Positions 34,384 to 41,256 of a stretch of DNA of 51,588 nt are shown piece by piece. Position numbers and translations under genes: made by a program. Location: NCBI RefSeq assembly GCF_014836955.1, contig NZ_JACSPV010000030.1:1-51588 (forward strand), read 5' to 3'. How positions within the stretch are numbered: position 1 is the first letter of the stretch; each line of letters begins with the position of its first letter. Below the pieces are notes generated by a model. It had not been told where the DNA came from. It ran no database searches and saw only the letters and a list, made by a program, of their open reading frames with translations. The stretch is from Bacillus norwichensis. GTDB taxonomy: Bacteria; Bacillota; Bacilli; Bacillales; Bacillaceae_C.

Positions 34384-35028
34384 ATGACAACATGGACAAT
34401 GTGGCTAATTATTACAGCTTTTGCTGTATCGTCAAGTATTGATAATTTAGGTGTAGGGATTTCTTATGGTATTCGAAAAATAAACATTCGAATGGGACCA
34501 AATTTTATGATTGCTGTCATATGCTTTCTTTTTAGTATGGCAGGAATTTCTTTCGGACTGTGGCTTTCAAATATCCTTCCTGGAATGCTCCCTATTATTT
34601 TGGGCTCATTCTTGCTGTTCGTTATCGGAATTAGAATTATTTTATTGGCTGCTCCTAGAAAAAGAGTTCCTTCAAAAGGAATGGAGAAGCATAAAGAACA
34701 ATCAAAATCGTTAAAAGGATTACTAAAGAACCCAGAGTCGGCTGACACAGATCAGTCCGGAGAAATCAGCTGGGGAGAATCGGTTATCTTAGGCGTTGCT
34801 TTATCTGCAAATGCGCTTACCAACGGGCTCGGTGCAGGTTTACTCGGTCTTTCACCTTTAGCCATTTCTATAACCGCAGCGATAGGAAGCTTTATCAGCG
34901 TTTGGGCCGGAGTAAAATTAGGAGCGAGGCTGGCAAACGTTCGGATTGGTTCATTTACAGTCGGACAATTTGGAACGGTCATAAGCGGGGCAATTATCTT
35001 AGTGATTGCTGTTACTGCATTCTTTTAA
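34384..35028 (+). CDS. YtaF-type sporulation membrane protein (MntP-like)
   Basis: The 214-residue protein has six membrane helices in two inverted repeats: FAVSSSIDNLGVGISYGI in the first and ALSANALTNGLGAGL in the second, with Asp and Asn residues placed as in manganese-efflux (MntP) proteins. YtaF homologues of Bacillaceae belong to this family and are linked to sporulation. The central loop (about 97-125) is hydrophilic. AAAGGGG lies before the ATG. Repeat copy D begins right at the stop. Confidence 0.82.
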   Translation: MTTWTMWLIITAFAVSSSIDNLGVGISYGIRKINIRMGPNFMIAVICFLFSMAGISFGLWLSNILPGMLPIILGSFLLFVIGIRIILLAAPRKRVPSKGMEKHKEQSKSLKGLLKNPESADTDQSGEISWGESVILGVALSANALTNGLGAGLLGLSPLAISITAAIGSFISVWAGVKLGARLANVRIGSFTVGQFGTVISGAIILVIAVTAFF

Positions 35029-35165
35029 CTTCATTCAGGAGAGGTTAAAACCCTGAGTGAATAAAGTTAAAGCCTCGGACAGATGCCACAGGTTTTCAGA
35101 GGAAATGTATAGGGAGGAGCTCGATATATTTTGGGCCAAATATGCCAACGATAGGAGCAAGAAAT
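35028..35165 (+). repeat. Dispersed structured intergenic repeat, copy D
   Basis: It starts at the ytaF stop with ACTTCATTCAGG and continues TTAAAACCCTGAGTGAATAAAG, TTAAAGCCTC, AGATGCCACAGGTTTTCAG, AGGAAATGTAT, GGGCCAAATATGCCAA. Relative to copy A, the part between the two CATTCAG direct repeats, including the first hairpin, is missing, as if deleted by recombination between them. Confidence 0.65.
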
Positions 35166-35232
35166 TTCTACAAATCTATTGAGAATCTAATTATATCTTT
35201 GAATTTTCGTAAAAAGATACTAATGAAAATGA

Positions 35233-35277
35233 CCAACGTTGATTTTTGTTGACAAAAAATCAACGTTGGTTTATCGT
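35233..35277 (+). promoter_or_regulatory. Operator-like 15-bp inverted repeat around the -35 box
   Basis: CCAACGTTGATTTTT (35233-35247) is repeated inverted at 35255-35269 and the loop contains TTGACA (35249-35254), which stands 17 nt from TATCGT (35272-35277). A regulator bound to the repeat would cover the -35 box. Its closeness to an XRE-type regulator gene points to autoregulation. The lack of a T-tract speaks against a terminator. Confidence 0.65.
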
Positions 35278-35347
35278 AAATTGTAATAGCGCCTTTTTAG
35301 TTTTTCATAATGCTATTTTGATAAATAGTTAGAAAGGAATATCAAAT

Positions 35348-35989
35348 ATGTCTAAAGAAGAGAAACATAATATACTTGGTTCGTTGTTAAGGCGGTTATT
35401 AGATGAACGTTCTTTATCCATGAGGAAATTTAGTGAAATGACACAGATTGATACAGCTACAATTTCCCGGATTATCAACGGGAAGCGGGAAGCTAACCCC
35501 CAGCATTTAAAAAAATTTTCAGCATGCCTTCAAGTACCTTTGTCGGAATTGTTCGAGGCCGCGGGTTACCAGATTGAAAATAAGCAGGAAAACAGCCCCT
35601 CGGATATCCATACATCTGTTGAAGTGATCCAAAATTATCTTGAATCCTCTAATTTATATGATAAAGATTTCAGCATTGACGAAGTTGACCAGAAATTAAC
35701 GGATTATAGTCATTATTCACAGACTGAGGAAGGAAAAGAAACCATTCTTAATGACTTTGAAAACAAACTTCAAAAAGTGGGGAGCATAGGTCCTTTTATT
35801 AATCATCTAAAGGATTTATATAAGAGGTTTCTGCAAAGAAAAGGAACGGCTTATGAGTTAGCCATCATTGGAAGTGTCCTTTTATACTTTATTATCCCTG
35901 TGGATGCAATCCCGGATTATATATTTCCTATTGGCTATATTGATGATGCCATTGCGGTGCAAATCACATTGAACTCCCTTGCAAAATAA
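35348..35989 (+). CDS. XRE-family regulator fused to DUF1232 domain
   Basis: The 213-residue protein has an N-terminal XRE helix-turn-helix (about 11-68: LSMRKFSEMTQIDTATISRIINGKR). A linker follows, then a C-terminal membrane-linked DUF1232 segment (YELAIIGSVLLYFIIPVDAIPDYIFPIGYIDD split over 166-197). DUF1232 carries the conserved P-x-D-x-I-P-D motif. The protein could sense a membrane state and control its own gene through the inverted repeat upstream. AGAAAGGAAT lies before the ATG. The next gene (LCP) follows after 35 nt. Confidence 0.85.
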   Translation: MSKEEKHNILGSLLRRLLDERSLSMRKFSEMTQIDTATISRIINGKREANPQHLKKFSACLQVPLSELFEAAGYQIENKQENSPSDIHTSVEVIQNYLESSNLYDKDFSIDEVDQKLTDYSHYSQTEEGKETILNDFENKLQKVGSIGPFINHLKDLYKRFLQRKGTAYELAIIGSVLLYFIIPVDAIPDYIFPIGYIDDAIAVQITLNSLAK

Positions 35990-36024
35990 CTTAATAAACC
36001 TGGAAAGAAGGGGTGGCTTTTTCT

Positions 36025-36984
36025 ATGAGAGCCAGAAAGAGAAAAACATCTAAGCTCAAGTGGATAAGAAATATCTTTATAATGGTCTTCGTACTAGTTT
36101 TAGCGGTAGGAGTATATAGTATATGGCAATATTATAAAGGAATATCTGAAGCGAAGGATGGCCCTTATAAGGATGATGGTACAACCTTTGATCCTTTTAA
36201 TGGACCGGAACCGCAATATGGAGAAATCAATATTCTTATCGTCGGCAGTGACTCAAGGGGAGAGGATCGTGGAAATTCCGACACTCTTATGATCGCCCAT
36301 TATGATCAGAATAGTCATGATATCAAGCTTGCTTCGATCATGCGAGATACCTATGTAGATATTCCCGACCACGGAATGCAAAAAATAAATGCGGCATTCG
36401 CTTTTGGCGGGCCGGAATTATTGAGGCAAACAATTAAGCATAATTTTGATATTGATATCCATTATTATGCGGTTGTTGGTTTTGATGGATTCTCGAAAAT
36501 CGTGGATGTTCTTGTTCCAAACGGTATAGAAGTTGATATTCCATATGAAATGTCATATGGGATTGGAATGACCTTAGAACCGGGTACACATATTTTGCAT
36601 GGAGACGAGCTCTTGGGCTACGTCCGTTTTCGCCATGATCGATTGAGTGATTTTGGGCGAGTGGACCGCCAGCAGGAAGTGATGTCCAAATTGAAAGACG
36701 AAGCAGTCAGCATTCATAGTTTAGTAAATTTACCTAAGATGCTAGGGCTTGCAGATCCATATATTGATACAAATGTTGATAATAATACCATTCTATCGAT
36801 TGGCAAAGGCTTAATTGCAGGAAAGTCCAAACAAATGGAGACAATAAGAATACCAGTCCAGGATTCCTATGTGAATGAGCAGGCAGATGTCGGTGCTGTT
36901 CTTAGTATTGATTTTGATAAAAATAAACAAGCGTTAAAAGAATTTTTAACAAGTTCCAATAATGATAAAGTTGCAGCTGAGTAA
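36025..36984 (+). CDS. LytR-CpsA-Psr (LCP) family cell-wall ligase
   Basis: The 319-residue protein has a basic N-terminus, one membrane helix (about 15-35) and an extracellular LCP domain: ILIVGSDSRGEDRGNSDTLM, SIMRDTYVDIP, KINAAFAFGG and GYVRFRHD...DFGRVDRQQ, with the Asp and Arg residues that bind the polyprenyl phosphate. LCP enzymes attach wall teichoic acids or other glycopolymers to peptidoglycan. ATG 36025 has AAGGGGTGG at 8 nt; the GTG at 36013 would lie inside that site. Confidence 0.9.
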   Translation: MRARKRKTSKLKWIRNIFIMVFVLVLAVGVYSIWQYYKGISEAKDGPYKDDGTTFDPFNGPEPQYGEINILIVGSDSRGEDRGNSDTLMIAHYDQNSHDIKLASIMRDTYVDIPDHGMQKINAAFAFGGPELLRQTIKHNFDIDIHYYAVVGFDGFSKIVDVLVPNGIEVDIPYEMSYGIGMTLEPGTHILHGDELLGYVRFRHDRLSDFGRVDRQQEVMSKLKDEAVSIHSLVNLPKMLGLADPYIDTNVDNNTILSIGKGLIAGKSKQMETIRIPVQDSYVNEQADVGAVLSIDFDKNKQALKEFLTSSNNDKVAAE

Positions 36985-37046
36985 TCAGCATTTCACAAGT
37001 GAGTCTATGCGGAAATGTTGCTATAATGTCAATTAATTTACAAGTG

Positions 37047-37074
37047 TTGACAATATATTTTTTCATGCTAATAT
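37047..37074 (+). promoter_or_regulatory. Promoter of the M-box/mgtE transcript
   Basis: TTGACA (37047-37052), 16-nt spacer, TAATAT (37069-37074) with TGC in front (extended -10). Confidence 0.7.
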
Positions 37075-37099
37075 GGAATTTGTGTTAAAAAACAATTAA

Positions 37100-37270
37100 A
37101 CAAACCTCGTTAGGTGAGGCTCCTATATGGAGACACGCTGCTGCCCAGAAACGTCGAAAGACACCAATGGGTCAACAGAAACCATCGACATAAGGTGGTT
37201 TTTAATGTAGCTGGATGAAATATTCATCCTATGCCATATAGTGCTAAAGCTCAACGAATAGAGGCTTATT
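37100..37270 (+). promoter_or_regulatory. M-box (ykoK leader) magnesium riboswitch
   Basis: The conserved M-box blocks appear in order: CTCGTTAGGTGAGGCTCC, TATGGAGACACGCTGCTGCC, AGAAACGTCGAAAGACACC, AATGGGTCAACAG, the variable stem, and the 3' part GTGCTAAAGCTCAACGA...GAGGC. With Mg2+ bound, the M-box favours the terminator that follows. It governs the magnesium transporter gene downstream. Confidence 0.95.
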
Positions 37271-37296
37271 CAGGCATGGACTATTTGCGTGTGTTT

Positions 37297-37327
37297 AAAA
37301 CACCCTCTTTCGTTGAGGGTGTTTTTT
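37297..37327 (+). terminator. Riboswitch-controlled terminator
   Basis: AAAACACCCTC/GAGGGTGTTTT with a 7-nt loop and T-run is the expression platform of the M-box. Confidence 0.9.
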
Positions 37328-37349
37328 GTGTCTTATGGAGGTGATGGGA

Positions 37350-37502
37350 ATGGACAGTTCTTCTGAATCGGAATCGTCGAGGAGAAAGATAAGAATAAAG
37401 CAAAGGAGAGAGTTCACTTTCCTTCATCGAAGTGAAAGTGGACTTAATCAGGAGGTCCACCATATGAAACTGAAGAGTTCGCACGAAATCCATATCGCGT
37501 GA
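37350..37502 (+). CDS. Possible small ORF (50 aa) between M-box and mgtE
   Basis: The ATG at 37350 has a GGAGGTG site at 7-8 nt. The product begins MDSSSESESSRRKIRIKQRR, i.e. serine-rich then strongly basic, and ends SSHEIHIA. Inside the frame a second AGGAGG lies in the loop of a hairpin (GTGGAC/GTCCAC) and is followed by another in-frame ATG. mgtE begins 103 nt after the stop. Nothing similar is known to me; it may be a leader peptide, a small regulator or chance. Confidence 0.35.
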   Translation: MDSSSESESSRRKIRIKQRREFTFLHRSESGLNQEVHHMKLKSSHEIHIA

Positions 37503-37605
37503 CGGTGGAGAATTGGTTCTAATATTTTTATGACACCATTTCCACACTATTTTCAAAAAGGTGCTACCTTCGAAATCGATAGTTGATGAATAAGGAGGTA
37601 TTACA

Positions 37606-38937
37606 GTGATTAAAACATTAAGTGACATCATTACAGAAAACAATAAAATCAATATGGATGAATTTATAGATAAATACCAGCCGTATGATTTGGCCAAAAT
37701 GGTAACTGGTCTGGCAGACGTAGAACAAATTTTATTTTTTACAAAAGTTCCTCGACCTGTGGCAGCAGAGATAATAGAGTATCTGGAGCCGGAATTACAG
37801 TATCGAATATTGGATCATATAGGGGAAAATCTTGCGATCAAGTTGCTTAACGACATGTCGAGTGATAGGGCGGTGGACTTATTATTAGCCATTCATCCAC
37901 ATCAAGCTAGGAGATTAATGGAATTTTTGCCGAAAGAGTACCGGAAAAAAATTAAAACCTTAATGACCTATGAAAATAATACTGCTGGTAGCCTGGCAAC
38001 CGTTGATTATATTGGGGCGCGAAAACATTGGACAATTGAATATACATTAAATCATATTAGAAAAGTCGGACAGGAAGCAGAAATCGTTTCTTATATTTAT
38101 GTCATTGATACGCATGGAAAACTGACAGGTGTTGTGTCACTTAAAGAAATAATCTTGGCAAAGCCTAATCAAAAGTTAGAAGATATTGCAAAAGCAGATG
38201 TGATTACTGCGTTGGTTGATGAACATCAGGAAGAAGTGGCCGATACGTTGGCAAAGTATGATTTTGTTGCTATCCCTGTAGTTAACAGCAGCCAAAGAAT
38301 GATTGGCATTATTACGGTTGATGATTTGATTGACGTCATACATGAAGAAGCAACGGAGGACATTCAGAAATTAGGAGGAAGTCAGCCTCTAGAGGAGTCA
38401 TATTTTAAAAACTCCATTTGGGACTTATTTCGAAAGCGCATCATGTGGCTGTTAATTCTGTTTGTTGCAGAAGCATACACGGGCAATGTTTTAAGGCATT
38501 ATGAGGATACTCTTGACCAAGTCATTGCTTTAGCTTTCTTTATTCCATTGTTAATAGGGACTGGGGGAAACTCTGGTACGCAAACTGTAACTACTTTGGT
38601 TCGCGCAATGGCTATGGGAGAAGTGGAGTTTAAGGATATGTTTAAAGTAATGCGCAAAGAGGTATCGACGGGTCTGCTGCTTGGAGCAGTGATGGGAGTG
38701 GTGGCCTTTATCCGGGCAAATATTCTGGGAGTTGGTTTTGATATAGGATCCGTTGTGGCAATTACAGCAATTTGTATCGTAATATGGGCTTCATTTGTCG
38801 CAGCTGCCATGCCTTTGATTTTACACAAACTAAAAGTTGATCCAGCTGTCGTATCCGGGCCATTTATCGCAACATTAGTTGATGGAACAGGGTTAATTAT
38901 TTATTTCTCTGTAGCTAGGTTGCTTTTAAATATTTGA
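37606..38937 (+). CDS. mgtE: Magnesium transporter MgtE
   Basis: The 443-residue protein has the MgtE layout: N-terminal helical superhelix (1-130), two CBS domains (about 135-250, including FVAIPVVNSSQRMIGIITVDD split around 220-240), a plug helix, and five membrane helices with the selectivity signature (PLLIGTGGNSGTQTVTTLVR near 311-330) and DPAVVSGPF near the end. It imports Mg2+ as a gated channel. GTG start with AAGGAGG. Expression is set by the M-box. Confidence 0.95.
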   Translation: MIKTLSDIITENNKINMDEFIDKYQPYDLAKMVTGLADVEQILFFTKVPRPVAAEIIEYLEPELQYRILDHIGENLAIKLLNDMSSDRAVDLLLAIHPHQARRLMEFLPKEYRKKIKTLMTYENNTAGSLATVDYIGARKHWTIEYTLNHIRKVGQEAEIVSYIYVIDTHGKLTGVVSLKEIILAKPNQKLEDIAKADVITALVDEHQEEVADTLAKYDFVAIPVVNSSQRMIGIITVDDLIDVIHEEATEDIQKLGGSQPLEESYFKNSIWDLFRKRIMWLLILFVAEAYTGNVLRHYEDTLDQVIALAFFIPLLIGTGGNSGTQTVTTLVRAMAMGEVEFKDMFKVMRKEVSTGLLLGAVMGVVAFIRANILGVGFDIGSVVAITAICIVIWASFVAAAMPLILHKLKVDPAVVSGPFIATLVDGTGLIIYFSVARLLLNI

Positions 38938-38961
38938 GCTCCAATCGAAATTGTCAGTTTT

Positions 38962-39001
38962 ATGAGCTGTACCTCCAACTAGTGAGGTGCAGCTCATCTT
39001 T
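38962..39001 (+). terminator. Terminator-like hairpin after mgtE
   Basis: ATGAGCTGTACCTC/GAGGTGCAGCTCAT (one G-U) has an 8-nt loop and a short T-rich end. Confidence 0.65.
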
Positions 39002-39052
39002 GATAAAAAACCTACCTGTTCCCATACCGCTTTTGCGATTGAGCACAGGCTT

Positions 39053-40927
39053 TTAGTCTTTCAACATACGCAGTCCATTCAAAATAACGATTAATGTACT
39101 TCCTTCGTGTCCAATCACACCTAGAGGCAGATTGACAATCTGAAGAAAATTTGAAGCAACCAAAACTAAGATCACAGCAATCGAAAGGGTGATGTTCTGC
39201 TTAATGATCCGGTTCATCTTTTGGGAGCGCGCAATTGCTTCAGGGATTCGTTTTAAATCATTTTTCATTAACACAACATCTGCCGTTTCAAGCGCAATGT
39301 CTGTTCCACCGCCCATTGCAATACCGATATCAGCAGTGGCAAGAGCTGGAGCATCATTGATGCCATCTCCCGTCATTGCGACAGGACCATAAGCATCTCT
39401 TAATTTCTTGATTTCAACCAGCTTTTCTTCAGGTAGTGTATTTGCCAGGAAGAAATCCAACTCAGCCTCTTTGGCAATGGCACTCGCAGCACCTGCACCA
39501 TCCCCGGTAATCATGATGGTATGAAGGCCAAGCTCCTTTATTTTTTTTACAGTTTCTTTCGCTTCATCTCTGATAACATCTTTGAAAGTGATGATGCCAG
39601 CCAATTGATTATCGTAACCTGCAAAAATAATGGATTTACCTTCTTTTTCAAACTGAGCAGCTTTTTTAGAAAAAAAAGGATCAGGATTTCCTGAAACGAA
39701 TGAAGCTTTCCCAAGTTTCCATTCTTTTCCGTTAACAAAAGCCGCTACGCCTTGTCCAGGGAAATCATCAAGATTATCCACGGGAAGTAGTGTGATATTT
39801 TTATCTTCAGAGTAACGGACAATCGCAGATGCAAGCGGATGGGTTGACAGCCGTTCGATGGAGGCTGCTGCTTGTAAGAAGTGTGCCTCATCCATATCTT
39901 CCCTGACGATGACATCAGCGACTTCATGTTTCCCTTTGGTAAGCGTACCCGTCTTGTCAAAAGCAATCGCTTTTAATCCTGCTAACATCTCCAGGTGGTT
40001 CCCGCCTTTAACCAATATGCCTTTTTTTGCCGATGAGGCAATGGCAGACAAGGTGGCAGGCATAATGGAAGCGACTAACGCACAAGGGGAAGCTACAACG
40101 AGTAGGACCAAGGCACGGTATAGTGTCTCTCTCCAATCCCAGCCAAATATGTAATGGGGAAGAAATAGCATTAGGACAAAAACAATTAAAACAATTCTCA
40201 CGTAGGTCCCTTCAAACCTTTCAATGAACTGCTGAGTGGGGGACTTTTCATTTTTTGCCGCTTCAACTAGTTCGATGATCCTTTGGAAGAGCGTATCTTT
40301 TTGTTCCTTTAAAACTGTAACAGTCAGAACTCCATTTATATTTACAGTTCCCGCAAAAACCTTATCTCCTTGTCGTTTTCCTATTGGAACCGACTCACCT
40401 GAAATGGCCGCTTCATCAACAGATGAATGCCCTTCTTCAATCATTCCATCAACAGGTATCCTCTCCCCGGGTCGCACGGATATTATATCGCCAATCTTCA
40501 AATCTGCTACGGGTACAATCTTCTCTCCGTCATCGGTCACTAATACGGCCATATCTGGCTGTAATTTCACAAGTGAAGATAATTCTTTTTGGCTTTTGTT
40601 CATGGCATATGTCTCCAAGGCTCCGCTCAATGCAAATATAAAGATCAAAATAGCACCTTCAGCCCAAAAGCCGATGATGACAGATCCGACAGCTGCCATA
40701 ATCATTAAAATTTCCACACTCAGTTTTTTGTTTTGAACTAGCTCCGTCAATCCTTCTTTGGCTTTATAAAATCCCCCGATCAAAAAAGCCGGTATAAAAA
40801 AGAACGTGGATAAGGATGGTATTAAAAATCCGGCTGCTATGAGGATGCCGCTAATTACAGCAGCAATCAATTCGCCATGTTTTTTAAAAAAAGCGGTGTT
40901 TCCTTCACTTTTTTTGTAATTCGGCAT
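39053..40927 (-). CDS. P1B4-type metal-exporting ATPase (PfeT/ZosA-like), copy 1
   Basis: The 624-residue P-type ATPase shows TM6 motif SPC (VVASPCALVASIMPA), phosphorylation site DKTGT, the conserved SERLSTHPLA-like His-Pro block, GDGINDAP and the C-terminal HEGST. SPC plus HEGST marks the P1B4 subgroup, which exports Fe(II), Co(II) or Zn(II). There is no N-terminal CxxC metal domain. A PerR box lies 24 nt upstream, overlapping the -10 region. AAAGGAG stands before the ATG. A homologous gene lies divergently 329 nt away, the two being similar but not identical. Confidence 0.9.
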   Translation of the reverse strand: MPNYKKSEGNTAFFKKHGELIAAVISGILIAAGFLIPSLSTFFFIPAFLIGGFYKAKEGLTELVQNKKLSVEILMIMAAVGSVIIGFWAEGAILIFIFALSGALETYAMNKSQKELSSLVKLQPDMAVLVTDDGEKIVPVADLKIGDIISVRPGERIPVDGMIEEGHSSVDEAAISGESVPIGKRQGDKVFAGTVNINGVLTVTVLKEQKDTLFQRIIELVEAAKNEKSPTQQFIERFEGTYVRIVLIVFVLMLFLPHYIFGWDWRETLYRALVLLVVASPCALVASIMPATLSAIASSAKKGILVKGGNHLEMLAGLKAIAFDKTGTLTKGKHEVADVIVREDMDEAHFLQAAASIERLSTHPLASAIVRYSEDKNITLLPVDNLDDFPGQGVAAFVNGKEWKLGKASFVSGNPDPFFSKKAAQFEKEGKSIIFAGYDNQLAGIITFKDVIRDEAKETVKKIKELGLHTIMITGDGAGAASAIAKEAELDFFLANTLPEEKLVEIKKLRDAYGPVAMTGDGINDAPALATADIGIAMGGGTDIALETADVVLMKNDLKRIPEAIARSQKMNRIIKQNITLSIAVILVLVASNFLQIVNLPLGVIGHEGSTLIVILNGLRMLKD

Positions 40928-40950
40928 TCATTCAGCTCCTTTTCACTTAT

Positions 40951-40965
40951 TTAAAATGATTATAA
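40951..40965 (-). promoter_or_regulatory. PerR box before P1B4 ATPase copy 1
   Basis: Read on the minus strand, TTATAATCATTTTAA matches the PerR consensus TTATAATNATTATAA at 13 of 14 defined positions, and its TATAAT may be the -10 box itself. Confidence 0.7.
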
Positions 40966-41056
40966 CTTATTTAAATAGAAAGGACACGAAAAGACCCTGA
41001 TTGTTTTTTGTCTGAGAATATTTAACGAGATGATTAAAAACACGAGATACAACATT

Positions 41057-41071
41057 TGATAATAATTATCA
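41057..41071. promoter_or_regulatory. Perfect Fur box in the divergent ATPase region
   Basis: TGATAATAATTATCA matches the 7-1-7 Fur consensus TGATAATNATTATCA completely. It is about 130 nt upstream of the copy 2 transcription start and 106 nt upstream of the copy 1 PerR box edge. Confidence 0.8.
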
Positions 41072-41121
41072 TTAACAAATAGAGAATAATATCATAATTC
41101 CAATTTAATTGGGCGTAATAC

Positions 41122-41136
41122 CAATAATCATTCTCA
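41122..41136 (-). promoter_or_regulatory. Second Fur-like box
   Basis: On the minus strand TGAGAATGATTATTG keeps 11 of the 14 defined Fur-box positions (core GAATGATTAT). It lies 29 nt upstream of the copy 2 -35 box. Confidence 0.5.
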
Positions 41137-41164
41137 ATTAGAATAAAATATTCTCATTTAAGTG

Positions 41165-41215
41165 TTGACTTAGAAGAACTTTTTTAATATGATATCTATA
41201 TAATAATTATTATAA
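41165..41215 (+). promoter_or_regulatory. Promoter and PerR box of P1B4 ATPase copy 2
   Basis: TTGACT (41165-41170), 17-nt spacer, TATGAT (41188-41193). Directly behind, TAATAATTATTATAA (41201-41215) matches the PerR box at 13 of 14 defined positions, covering the expected transcription start. Confidence 0.72.
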
Positions 41216-41256
41216 AGTGGGTGTTGTAAGCTACCAATTTTAGGAGGTGCAGAAGT

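Noticed and set aside
39858-40736. Long plus-strand frames opposite the P1B4 ATPase copy 1
   Set aside because: They lie wholly inside the conserved ATPase gene and have no start signals.
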